From Candidatus Cloacimonadota bacterium (GTDB taxonomy: Bacteria; Cloacimonadota; Cloacimonadia; Cloacimonadales; Cloacimonadaceae), in contig JAHDQK010000057.1 in assembly GCA_018433885.1 (NCBI GenBank), positions 1 through 38,766 on the forward strand: a stretch of 38,766 nucleotides of DNA, given 5' to 3'. Of the stretch, positions 8,560-16,799 are shown piece by piece. The notes under the pieces are model-generated. The model saw only the letters and a list, made by a program, of their open reading frames with translations. It did no database searches and was not told the DNA's origin. How positions within the stretch are numbered: the stretch's first letter is position 1; each line of letters starts with the position of its first letter. The position numbers and the translations under genes are program-made.

Positions 8560-10004
8560 TTTGCATGATTAAACACTTTAGAACTACCCTCCCCCGCTTC
8601 ATGCGTAGCTTGATTCCCGGCTTTACGTTGATTTTAATCATGATGCTTTCCGGTTGCGAGATCAACCGTTTGCGCAGTGCCGAAGAGCTGTATAGAAGCC
8701 AACGCTATGCCGGAGCCATTGAAGAGTTGGATACCTTGATCCGGATTGCCCAAAATGGCGCAATCGCCACCAGGGCAGAGCTGATTCGCAGTAACAGCTA
8801 TCTGGAGCTAGGAAAAACAGCGGTGGAAAGAGACAATCGTCCTTTGGCAATCAGATTTCTGAAGCTGGCAAATTCTGAAGCTGCGGATCTTGAATTGGGC
8901 GCTCTGTATTTTCGAATGGCAGAAGAAGCAGACGAAGCCGGAAATCGGACTCTCGCGCAAAAATATTTGGAAGATATCCTGCGGGAAATCCCTGATTCAC
9001 CTCTTGTACCCCAGGTGGTTCTTCGCCGCATGAGCATCTATATGAGCGAGTATCAGGATCGCAACTCCACTTGGGAAGATTATAAGTATCTCTACGACAA
9101 CTTCCCAAATAACGCTTATGAAATCCAGGCAAGATACATCGTAATGCAGTTTATCGATTCCCGCATCGCGTACGCTATGTTGTTGAGGGATCAGGAATAT
9201 TACGACGACGCCCTTAAAGAACTCTTTGAACTCTCCCGCTACCCGGTGGTGGATGGCAAACATATAAACTCCCTGATCTCGGATGTGTATCAAGCTCAGG
9301 CAGAAGAATTTATCGACGCAGAGGACTATATGGAGGCAGACCGCCTTTATCGCATCGCAGTTCAATATGATCCCAGTAAGGAGGAGATGATCACAAAACG
9401 CCTCGAAAGCATCACTGATCTTTACATCCAAAAGGGTGATAGCCTTCTTCAGGAAAGAGATTTCGCCGGGGCGATGCTACATTACAACAAGACTTTTCAG
9501 ATAATTCCGGATTACGCGCCAGCACTTGCTGCAATTGCCCGTCTTCAGAAGCTTCAGGAAGATATCCGCCAGGCAGAGATTATCTTTGCTCAAGGCGAAA
9601 AAGCCGAAGCTGCCCAAAAGTATTCCGAAGCATTAGGACTTTACAACCAGGCAATTGCTCTGGATCCCAAGCCAGAATACCGCTCCCACGCCGGGATCAT
9701 GCAAAACATGGTGGAAGCTCAACGCGACCCCGTGGGATTTGCAAGAAGAATCCTGGCAGACTACCGTAATGGATTGATCCCCGCGCGCGTGGCAACGAAA
9801 CGGGAGGAAGTTCTTAGAACACACAACCTGAACGAAGTGCGCGACAGCGGTTGGAAATTCCTGCTCTCCACCGGACAATATAAATATGAAGCCCGATACG
9901 ATCTGCTTACTCCCACTCAGACCTTCCTGTATGTGTGGCAGATTAACCTCCGGGATCGCTCTCTTATCCCCCTCAACAAACTCTCCGAAGCCTTGATGAA
10001 ATGA
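8556..10004 (+). CDS. TPR-repeat lipoprotein
   Basis: 482 residues. A hydrophobic segment ends in a lipobox (MLSGC, Cys34 from the first ATG), so it should be exported and lipidated. The first ATG gives an ATGA overlap with the MBL gene. An internal ATG at 8601 would give a more typical 19-residue signal, but it has no ribosome site. The mature part is almost entirely helical with TPR-like pairs such as RSQRYAGAIEELDTLI, LAQKYLEDIL and EALGLYNQAIALDPK, and a short beta-rich C-terminal tail. It is probably an envelope scaffold or assembly factor. The neighbours (glycan initiation enzyme upstream, envelope proteins downstream) fit that, but no defined complex can be named. Confidence 0.75.
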   Translation: MICMIKHFRTTLPRFMRSLIPGFTLILIMMLSGCEINRLRSAEELYRSQRYAGAIEELDTLIRIAQNGAIATRAELIRSNSYLELGKTAVERDNRPLAIRFLKLANSEAADLELGALYFRMAEEADEAGNRTLAQKYLEDILREIPDSPLVPQVVLRRMSIYMSEYQDRNSTWEDYKYLYDNFPNNAYEIQARYIVMQFIDSRIAYAMLLRDQEYYDDALKELFELSRYPVVDGKHINSLISDVYQAQAEEFIDAEDYMEADRLYRIAVQYDPSKEEMITKRLESITDLYIQKGDSLLQERDFAGAMLHYNKTFQIIPDYAPALAAIARLQKLQEDIRQAEIIFAQGEKAEAAQKYSEALGLYNQAIALDPKPEYRSHAGIMQNMVEAQRDPVGFARRILADYRNGLIPARVATKREEVLRTHNLNEVRDSGWKFLLSTGQYKYEARYDLLTPTQTFLYVWQINLRDRSLIPLNKLSEALMK

Positions 10005-10020
10005 GATCAGGAAGGATGAT

Positions 10021-10605
10021 ATGAAAATAAAATTGTTACTGACCCTGCTCTTGATCTCAATTCTGGGCACTACCCTGTTTGCTCAGAGCTTCGACCTTCA
10101 GGCATTCGCCGATAGCACCAAGTATGGCTGGACAGACTATCGGGATCGCGCCCAATATAGGGATGAACTTACTTTCCGCCGCGATAAACTCCAGCTCTAT
10201 GAACTCGAAGCTATCCCGCTCACGGCAAACATTATAAAAAGCGCAGTCATCCCGGGTTGGGGACAGTTTTCTACGAAACATAATACAAAAGCCACGGTGA
10301 TTCTAAGCGCAGAACTGGTATCTGTGATCGGAGCACTGTACTTCTATAATCGTGCATTAACAAATTACGACCGCTATCAAAGCGCTACTCAGGTTGATCA
10401 GATAAACGACTATTGGGGTAAAGCCGAAACCCCCTACCACTATTCCCTGATGATGATGGGCTTGGGCGGAATAATATGGGCATATAACATGTACGACATC
10501 ATTGTAAGTACAAACGAATACAATGCAAAGGTCTGGGAAGACATTCTCAAACGCAGTAATTCACCTTTGCAAATCGGCCCCGGCGGCGTGGAAATCCGGT
10601 TTTAG
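10021..10605 (+). CDS. DUF5683-like exported membrane protein
   Basis: 194 residues with a signal peptide ending around LFAQ (residue 22). The core motif KSAVIPGWGQFSTKHNTKA, followed by a hydrophobic segment and a later GLGGIIWAYNMYDIIVSTN segment, matches the DUF5683 pattern (a Pro-Gly-Gly-Gln turn before a membrane segment) common in Bacteroidota, Chlorobiota and relatives. The function of the family is unknown. The ribosome site GGAAGGA precedes the ATG. It lies between two lipoproteins in the same operon, pointing to the cell envelope. Confidence 0.7.
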   Translation: MKIKLLLTLLLISILGTTLFAQSFDLQAFADSTKYGWTDYRDRAQYRDELTFRRDKLQLYELEAIPLTANIIKSAVIPGWGQFSTKHNTKATVILSAELVSVIGALYFYNRALTNYDRYQSATQVDQINDYWGKAETPYHYSLMMMGLGGIIWAYNMYDIIVSTNEYNAKVWEDILKRSNSPLQIGPGGVEIRF

Positions 10606-10612
10606 GTGCATC

Positions 10613-11044
10613 ATGAAAAAGATCCTGTTTCTATTTGTAGTTAGCTTCCTGATCCTGGGCTGTGGCATCAAGCGCGACAATCCGCTGGATCCTCATGCAA
10701 ACAACCTGGCTATACCCGGCGATGTATCCGGCTTTCAATACACTGCCTTCAGTAGCGGGACAAGCACCCGTTATGTGGAATTCTACTGGAATGGCAACAA
10801 CCCCAACGATACTGATGGATACTATATCTACCGCAGTCTTGGATATTATAATGCCTATGCTCTGGTGGGGTCTGTACCACATGTGCAGGGCGCATCCATA
10901 CAACAGTTTACGCATAGCAGTGCAGACGACAACACAGTGGTAGCCGGGCTTTACTATTATCGCATTTCCGCATACAAGGAGTATCCCGCCGGCAAATTGG
11001 AAGGCAGATTAAGCACTCCGATTCCTGTGCGCGTTCCGGAATGA
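10613..11044 (+). CDS. Small FN3-like lipoprotein
   Basis: 143 residues from the ATG at 10613; a longer in-frame reading from 10523 has no signal sequence and overlaps the previous gene. Residues 1-17 form a lipoprotein signal (FLILGC, Cys17). The mature part reads like a single fibronectin type III-like beta-sandwich: FQYTAFSSGTSTRYVEFYW, DTDGYYIYRS, GLYYYRISAYKE. The RDNPLDP segment right after the Cys is a familiar feature of such lipoproteins in this bacterial group. No catalytic residues are evident. Its stop overlaps the helicase start. Confidence 0.7.
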   Translation: MKKILFLFVVSFLILGCGIKRDNPLDPHANNLAIPGDVSGFQYTAFSSGTSTRYVEFYWNGNNPNDTDGYYIYRSLGYYNAYALVGSVPHVQGASIQQFTHSSADDNTVVAGLYYYRISAYKEYPAGKLEGRLSTPIPVRVPE

Positions 11045-13212
11045 TGATCGACTTTTGGGGAGATCTTAACCCCGCTCAACAAGAGGTGGTAACCGATGTA
11101 GACCACCCTATACTAGTACTCGCTGGAGCCGGTAGCGGCAAAACCCGGAGCATCATCTACCGCGCTGCCTACCTGATCCACGAAAAGAAGGTTCCGCCAT
11201 GGAAACTGCTCATTGTAACCTTCACCAATAAAGCCGCGCGGGAGTTGCAAGAGCGCTTGGAAAGCTTGTTGAACATCCCCATGCGCAGTCTGTGGGTGGG
11301 CACCTTCCACTCCATCTGCCTGCGGATCCTGCGCTACGAATCCAGCTCCTTGCCTTATAATGCGAACTTCAGTATCTATGCGGATGATGAACAGAAGTCG
11401 GTACTTAAAAAGATCTACAAAGAACACGGTTATGACCCTCAAAAGTACCCTTTCAACAAAGTGCTTTCCCGCATCGGCAGATACAAAAACCGCCTGCTGC
11501 TACCGGAAGACATCTCCCGGGAAGATATCGCCCACAATCCATTTTTAAAAGGCTTCCTGCAGATCTATATACATTATCAACAAGCCTTGATCATGAATCA
11601 GGCAATGGATTTCGACGACATCTTGCTCTATACCGCCAGGCTACTTAGAGATAACTCCGCGATTCGAGGCAAGTATCAGGAAATCTTCCAATACATCATG
11701 ATCGACGAATATCAGGATACCAACAAAGCGCAGTTTGAGATCATCCATCAGTTGGCGCAGGCTCATCAAAGAGTATGTGTGGTGGGAGACGACGATCAGG
11801 CAATCTACAGTTTTCGGGGCGCTACCCTGCGGAATATCTTGGAGTTTGAACGGGATTATAAGGATGTGAAGATAATCCGAATGGAACAGAACTATCGTAG
11901 CACCACTGCCATCCTGGATCTGGCAAATCGCGTGATCAAACAAAACAAACAACGCCATGCCAAAGAACTTTTCAGCGAGCTTGGCGAAGGCTTGAAACCA
12001 CGCTTGAACGTGTATTCAGATGCCAATATCGAAGCAGAGCAGATTGCCCATGGCATCTCACGGCAAAGGGATATGGGCAAGAATCTGCGCCAGATCGCCA
12101 TCCTGTATCGCACAAACGCGCAATCCCGTCTCTTCGAAAACGCTCTGATGCAAAAGAAGATACCCTATAGCATCGTGGGAAGCTTGAACTTCTATCAAAG
12201 AAAAGAGATTAAGGACTTGCTGGCGTATCTCTATAGCCTTGCCAATCCCGCGGACAACGAAAGCCTGCTGCGGATTATCAACGAACCTCCCCGGGGAATC
12301 GGACAAACCTCTGTAAACAGGCTACTGGGGTTTGCTACCAAGACCCGTATCTCGCTATATTCCGCCATCCAGAACCTCGGTGCCATTCAAGAATTAAACA
12401 ATACCGCCAAGAATCGTATCGGCGATTTCTGCCACATGCTGGATCAATGGCGTCAACAGTGCACTTCTCAGCCAGTTGCTGATCTGGTAAAAGAGATCGT
12501 GGAACAGCTTGGTTTGATCAGTCAATATCGGAAAAGCAGCGATCCCAAAGATATCGCCAGAGCGGAAAACCTGATAGAGTTTGTGGCATCGGTGAACGAG
12601 TTTGCAGAGCGTTTTGCCTCCGAGAACGAGCGGCAGGCTCTCCTGGTAGATTTCTTGCCCTTCGTGGCTTTGCAGACTGATCTGGATAAGGTGTCGGACG
12701 AAGTGGATAGCGTGCGCCTGATGACCCTGCACAATGCCAAGGGATTGGAGTTCGAAACTGTCTATATCGCCGGCTTGGAGGATGAACTACTGCCCCATCG
12801 CATGAGCATGGATACCGTGGAAGAAATCGAAGAAGAACGGCGTCTCTTCTATGTTGGCATCACCCGTGCCAAACGGGAACTGATCCTGAGCCTGGCGGAA
12901 GCCCGCAGGCTTTACGACACCTACACATTTACCAAGCCCAGCCTGTTCTTGGAAGGTCTAGAGAATGTTCTGGATTACCCCGGACACATCAGTAGCCCAC
13001 CTCCCAACAACTATCGCAAACCCAAAAATAAACTACGTGATAGCCACAAGTTCTTCAAGATCGGACAAAGAGTTTGGCACAAAGAACACAATCAAGGGAT
13101 AGTGCTTTCGGTGGATGGGATGGGACCGGACGCTGTGGTCACGGTTTCTTTCATGAATGGCAAACTGATCAAGATCGTGGGCAGTTTTTTACAGAGCGAA
13201 CCCATCAGCTAA
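11041..13212 (+). CDS. uvrD: UvrD/PcrA-family superfamily 1 DNA helicase
   Basis: 723 residues, the normal size for this ATP-driven 3'-5' DNA helicase of repair and replication restart. All SF1A motifs are visible: Walker A AGAGSGKT (28-35), motif Ia TFTNKAARELQERL, motif II DEYQDT (222-227), motif III GDDDQAIYSFRG (249-260), motif IV EQNYRST, motif V LMTLHNAKGLEFETVYIAGL and motif VI YVGITRAKREL. The C-terminus has the Tudor-like PcrA/UvrD domain (GQRVWHKEHNQGIVLSV) that contacts RNA polymerase or partner proteins. It starts at the ATGATG that overlaps the lipoprotein stop. Its place at the end of an envelope-type operon is likely incidental. Confidence 0.93.
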   Translation: MMIDFWGDLNPAQQEVVTDVDHPILVLAGAGSGKTRSIIYRAAYLIHEKKVPPWKLLIVTFTNKAARELQERLESLLNIPMRSLWVGTFHSICLRILRYESSSLPYNANFSIYADDEQKSVLKKIYKEHGYDPQKYPFNKVLSRIGRYKNRLLLPEDISREDIAHNPFLKGFLQIYIHYQQALIMNQAMDFDDILLYTARLLRDNSAIRGKYQEIFQYIMIDEYQDTNKAQFEIIHQLAQAHQRVCVVGDDDQAIYSFRGATLRNILEFERDYKDVKIIRMEQNYRSTTAILDLANRVIKQNKQRHAKELFSELGEGLKPRLNVYSDANIEAEQIAHGISRQRDMGKNLRQIAILYRTNAQSRLFENALMQKKIPYSIVGSLNFYQRKEIKDLLAYLYSLANPADNESLLRIINEPPRGIGQTSVNRLLGFATKTRISLYSAIQNLGAIQELNNTAKNRIGDFCHMLDQWRQQCTSQPVADLVKEIVEQLGLISQYRKSSDPKDIARAENLIEFVASVNEFAERFASENERQALLVDFLPFVALQTDLDKVSDEVDSVRLMTLHNAKGLEFETVYIAGLEDELLPHRMSMDTVEEIEEERRLFYVGITRAKRELILSLAEARRLYDTYTFTKPSLFLEGLENVLDYPGHISSPPPNNYRKPKNKLRDSHKFFKIGQRVWHKEHNQGIVLSVDGMGPDAVVTVSFMNGKLIKIVGSFLQSEPIS

Positions 13213-13224
13213 GATCGTGGCAGC

Positions 13225-13896
13225 CTATGTGATCAAGGTAAGCATCCCAAAGAAATGGCAGATGCTTCCCGCAAGAACAAACAAATGCCATAGCGCATGA
13301 TGATAAGGCATTTTCTTGGCAATATAGAAGATAACTCCAAAAGAATAAGCCGCTCCCCCCGCCAGCATCCACGCCAAAAAGCCTTTGGGAACACTCGCCA
13401 AGAGCGGTTTTATCGCAATTATCACGATCCAGCCCATCAACAGATACACCACGGTCGATACCCATTTCAGCTTGCTCATGGCAAAGATCTTCAGGATAAT
13501 CCCCACCAAGGTAAGCCCCCAGATCACACCAAACAGGGTCCAACCCCAGCCACCCCGCATTGCACCGATGGTCACCGGAGTGTAGGTGCCTGCTATTAAC
13601 AGAAAGATCGAGGAATGATCCAAAATCCGGAAGAAACGCTTTACATAGGGCTGATGAAAGGCATGATACAGGGTGGAGGAAAGAAACAGCGCTATCATTG
13701 TGGCACCATAGATGCTAAACGATACTATCTTCCATGTATCGCTGATACGCGCGGCATAGATCACCAAAATCACCAACGCAGCGATGGATAACACTACCCC
13801 TACACCATGAGTGATGGAATTGGCAATCTCCTCGCCCAAGCTCTGCTGCTGGCTTAGCGGGATGCGATCCAGAAACCGTTTGACTCTGCTACTCAT
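13225..13896 (-). CDS. Hemolysin III / PAQR-family membrane protein
   Basis: 223 residues with seven hydrophobic segments. Family hallmarks are the N-terminal GEEIANSITHGVGVVLSI, SSTLYHAFH, RILDHSSIFLLIAGTYTPV, and the last-segment PYHHALWHLFVLAGSICHFF. The conserved Ser, His and Asp residues correspond to the zinc site of the PAQR/alkaline-ceramidase-like CREST superfamily, suggesting a membrane-embedded hydrolase. Bacterial HlyIII (YqfA type) proteins have no settled substrate; the haemolysin name is historical. It is the last gene of an eight-gene run and its ATG overlaps the nadD stop by four bases. Confidence 0.88.
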   Translation of the reverse strand: MSSRVKRFLDRIPLSQQQSLGEEIANSITHGVGVVLSIAALVILVIYAARISDTWKIVSFSIYGATMIALFLSSTLYHAFHQPYVKRFFRILDHSSIFLLIAGTYTPVTIGAMRGGWGWTLFGVIWGLTLVGIILKIFAMSKLKWVSTVVYLLMGWIVIIAIKPLLASVPKGFLAWMLAGGAAYSFGVIFYIAKKMPYHHALWHLFVLAGSICHFFGMLTLIT

Positions 13897-14525
13897 CTAG
13901 TATATAGCTCGTTGATTCGGGTTTCCAACTCCGCGGGGACGAGTCCGGCGATGGATTCACGTCTGGCGATTTTATCCCGGACTAGGGATGATGATATCGG
14001 GCATAAGGGCATATCCAGAATAGTATGACGGATATAAGACAGGACATCGCAGGGAAGAACGCTTTCCGGTCGCGGTAAAATAATGAAATGCAGATTCTCT
14101 TTCAGCCAGTCAAAGTCGTGCCAATCTGGCAATTTGGGCAGATTATCCGCTCCGATGATGAAAGCAAACTTTTGTTGCGGACGTTGCGCAACCAGTTTCT
14201 TGACCAGATCGCTGGTATAGCCGCTTTCTCCACGCTCAGCATCCCATACTTCGATCGGAGTTCGAAAGTCTTCTGCGGGTTGAATGGTAAAATTGAGCGG
14301 GGTAAAGTGATCAACAGCTTCCCGGGCTAGTTTTAACCGGGTATCGTAATCCAGCACAATACTTTCGCCCTTGAAGTTATGATTAAAGCTGGGCACAAGT
14401 ATGATCTTGTGCACCGGGCTGAGGCTCAGAACTTCCTTGGCGAGATACAGATGACCATTGTGGATGGGGTCAAAACTCCCGCCCAATATAGCGTATGCAC
14501 CTTTGAGAGAATCTCTATGTGGCAT
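13893..14525 (-). CDS. nadD: Nicotinate-nucleotide adenylyltransferase
   Basis: 210 residues. NadD joins ATP and nicotinate mononucleotide to give deamido-NAD in NAD synthesis. The nucleotidyltransferase signature GGSFDPIHNGHL (15-26, with HxGH histidines 22 and 25), the substrate-loop GADNLPKLPDW near 125, and the late ISSSLVR motif (177-183) are intact. The ATG lies six bases after the bamD stop and has only a weak ribosome site, so coupling with the upstream gene is likely. Grouping of NadD with envelope lipoproteins is probably operon history rather than function. Confidence 0.93.
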   Translation of the reverse strand: MPHRDSLKGAYAILGGSFDPIHNGHLYLAKEVLSLSPVHKIILVPSFNHNFKGESIVLDYDTRLKLAREAVDHFTPLNFTIQPAEDFRTPIEVWDAERGESGYTSDLVKKLVAQRPQQKFAFIIGADNLPKLPDWHDFDWLKENLHFIILPRPESVLPCDVLSYIRHTILDMPLCPISSSLVRDKIARRESIAGLVPAELETRINELYTR

Positions 14526-14531
14526 ATCACA

Positions 14532-15251
14532 CTACTTAAATTTACGTTCCAATTTGCCAGCTTCTTTGGAGCCTGGGTACTTGGAAACAAGTTTCTCGTA
14601 GGACGCTCTGGCGGCATCCATATTCTCTTGGTGTAAGTGCAACAACGCCGAATAGTACAATGATCTGCGATCCAGGCTGTCGGTGTTGCCCAAGGCTACC
14701 ACTTCATCGAAATACATCAGGGCTGCACTGTAATCCTTCATTTTATAGTAGATGTAGCCATTCTGATATTTCTTCTCGATTAGCTTATACTGGGATCTCC
14801 GGATGAACTCCAAAGCCGATTGGAAGCGGGAGTCGCTGGGAAAACGCTCGATAAAGTTACGAAACGCATCGATTGCAGAAAGGGTTTTATCCTGATCATA
14901 AGCGGGTTTCAGAGATTCTTCAAAGAAGCAGACCGCCACTCTGTAGTAAGCATCGGAAACATTTGTATGATCCGGAAAACCATCGATAAACTGCTGATAC
15001 TTCAGTCTGGCATCAATAAACTTGTTCATGGCGAAATAGCTATCCGCAAGGCGCAGTGTGGCATAGGCAGTGGCAGCGGATTTTCGTTCGAACGAGATAT
15101 CGTCGTAGATTACAGCCGCTTTGGCATACTTTCCATTAGCATAATACTGATCCGCCTGTTGCAAGCGGGCTTCCGTGCTCAATTCAGTTTTGTTGCTGCT
15201 GCAGGCTCCCAGAGCCACAAGCGCAAGCAAGATGTAGAAATATCTTCTCAT
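14532..15251 (-). CDS. bamD: Outer membrane protein assembly factor BamD
   Basis: 239 residues. The signal ends at a lipobox ALGAC (Cys17), followed by TPR-like helix pairs: LQQADQYYANGKYAKAAVIY, YATLRLADSYFAMNKFIDARLKY, FRNFIERFPSDSRFQSALEFI, and YYKMKDYSAALMYFDEVV. This is the size and arrangement of BamD, the essential lipoprotein partner of BamA in inserting beta-barrels into the outer membrane. The IERFPSDSRFQSAL stretch is typical of the family. It lies in one run with CpoB and an unknown envelope protein. A generic TPR lipoprotein is the alternative reading. Confidence 0.82.
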   Translation of the reverse strand: MRRYFYILLALVALGACSSNKTELSTEARLQQADQYYANGKYAKAAVIYDDISFERKSAATAYATLRLADSYFAMNKFIDARLKYQQFIDGFPDHTNVSDAYYRVAVCFFEESLKPAYDQDKTLSAIDAFRNFIERFPSDSRFQSALEFIRRSQYKLIEKKYQNGYIYYKMKDYSAALMYFDEVVALGNTDSLDRRSLYYSALLHLHQENMDAARASYEKLVSKYPGSKEAGKLERKFK

Positions 15252-15261
15252 GCAAGATCCT

Positions 15262-15852
15262 TTATTCGATTGTCCAAAGTAAAAATATTATGGATGCCAA
15301 GGCTGTGCTAACGACCAACGGTTCAAACCATTGCAGGCGGGGTGCCGACAGGGCGGTATCTTGACCTGTGCTCTGCACAAAGTCGTAATCATCTATTCTT
15401 AGCAGTTTCTGCCCCGGTAGCTGTACTTGTTTCACGATAAAACTCTGCACTGGAACTCGTTCACTTCGGTAAGAGAAGAAGCTCTTGTGCTCAATTGTCT
15501 GCCATTTCAAGTTTAGTTCGATTGTCACCAAAACGGCGGATTGTAAGCCAAATCCCGCCAGGAAAAGAGGATCCGTATCCCATTCAAATGCCCCGGGAAC
15601 CTGCCCACTGCGTAGTTCGCGCAGATCAAAGGAGCGCTCCAAGAGGGTTTCGCGCATACTTTGAGCCAGCGCGGAAGTCCATTCTCCGCAGCGTATCTCC
15701 AAGAAAATCGCCTGATCGGGATCTAGCCAATCGGCAATAACAGACGAAATCTGCTGCGCATCCTCGTGCATCCTCTCTGCCCAGGCGAAACTCACTTGGG
15801 CAGAGAAGAGCAGCACTACAATTAGTAGCAGGATCCAGCGTTGGGATATCAT
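15262..15852 (-). CDS. Unrecognised exported protein with C-terminal membrane segment
   Basis: 196 residues of no family I can name. Residues 1-26 form a signal peptide (ending near SFAWA). The centre is an alpha/beta-looking segment (QQISSVIADWLDPDQAIFL, then LAQSMRETLLERSFDLREL), a beta-rich stretch follows, and the last 20 residues are a hydrophobic tail ending in LLWTIE. The gene is encoded 9 bases after cpoB and 10 bases before bamD, so it is probably co-translated with outer-membrane assembly factors. A periplasmic protein tethered to the inner membrane by its tail is inferred. Similarity of the Ala/Leu-rich helix plus beta pattern to CsgG/FlgO-type domains is only an impression. Confidence 0.6.
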   Translation of the reverse strand: MISQRWILLLIVVLLFSAQVSFAWAERMHEDAQQISSVIADWLDPDQAIFLEIRCGEWTSALAQSMRETLLERSFDLRELRSGQVPGAFEWDTDPLFLAGFGLQSAVLVTIELNLKWQTIEHKSFFSYRSERVPVQSFIVKQVQLPGQKLLRIDDYDFVQSTGQDTALSAPRLQWFEPLVVSTALASIIFLLWTIE

Positions 15853-15861
15853 TTATAGCGT

Positions 15862-16788
15862 TTATTTCAACTCGGATAAAAGCCTGTCCGCAATATCCAT
15901 GCGGGAGTATCCGGGATGGTCTGTTTTAAGTTTATTGAGCTCTGTACGTGCCTGTTGATGGTTACCCATGTTCATATAGCACATGCCGATCTTGAGCTGG
16001 GAATCTGCCACTTTCCAAGAATCAGGATAGCTGGATATCACCTTGTTGAACTCGCGCATAGCTTGGCTAAAATCAGCCTGAGCGTAGTAGCTTTCGCCTT
16101 TCCAATAGTGGGCATTGCCTGCGTAGATGCTACGTGGATACTTTGAAGCAAACGCATCCAGCTTGGTGATGGCCCCATTGAAATTGCCCTTGTAATATTC
16201 GTCGCGGGCGGCTTCATACTCGGCTTTTTCTGTTCCGCTGGCTTCTATGGGAGCTTGTTGTGAAGCTGCCGCGAGAGAGCTGGCTTGCAAGCCTTGCACG
16301 TGTTTCTTCAGCGCGCTGAGTTCAGCCTGAATGTTATCGATTCCCTTGGAGTTTGCTTCCATTTGCTTGGTATCCGGAGTAAGAGCCGCCAGCTGTTCCG
16401 GGCTCATATCCGTATTACCTAGGGTGTTTATTCTTGTTTCAAGAGCGCGGATCATATTCACGATTTCCCGATCCGAACTCACCACATTCTCACCAAGGGA
16501 ATCCAGAGTAAGCGCCATTTCCGCTACTTCATCGATCAAGCTTTTCATATCGCTTTGGTTCTGGGCAAATTGGCTTTGGATATAATCCGGATCCATGGCC
16601 TTGGCAGCAGAATCCGCGCTGCGTCTGCTTTGGGATATCTCTTTACGCAATACCACGAGTTCTTCGTTGTTTTGAGCAACCGCTTCTTCCAACGCCACGA
16701 TCTTTCCCTGTTGACTGCGGAATGCCTTGTTACTCACGCATCCGCTGAGAAGCAGCAGAGCTATAGAGATGATTACAACTTGTTTCAT
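15862..16788 (-). CDS. cpoB: CpoB/YbgF-like Tol-Pal-associated lipoprotein
   Basis: 308 residues from the ATG at 16788, chosen because AGGAG lies seven bases upstream; a TTG two codons earlier is unlikely. The signal ends at LLSGC (Cys17), so unlike E. coli CpoB it is predicted to be lipidated. Residues 25-170 are heptad-rich coiled coil (trimerisation region), followed by a low-complexity Ala/Gln linker and a C-terminal TPR domain of about 110 residues (EYEAARDEYYKGNFNGAI, AHYWKGESYYAQADFSQAM, ADSQLKIGMCYMNMGNHQQA). This is the YbgF/CpoB layout, linking outer-membrane constriction to peptidoglycan synthesis in proteobacteria. No tol or pal gene is present in the window. Confidence 0.82.
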   Translation of the reverse strand: MKQVVIISIALLLLSGCVSNKAFRSQQGKIVALEEAVAQNNEELVVLRKEISQSRRSADSAAKAMDPDYIQSQFAQNQSDMKSLIDEVAEMALTLDSLGENVVSSDREIVNMIRALETRINTLGNTDMSPEQLAALTPDTKQMEANSKGIDNIQAELSALKKHVQGLQASSLAAASQQAPIEASGTEKAEYEAARDEYYKGNFNGAITKLDAFASKYPRSIYAGNAHYWKGESYYAQADFSQAMREFNKVISSYPDSWKVADSQLKIGMCYMNMGNHQQARTELNKLKTDHPGYSRMDIADRLLSELK

Positions 16789-16799
16789 CGACAATCTCC

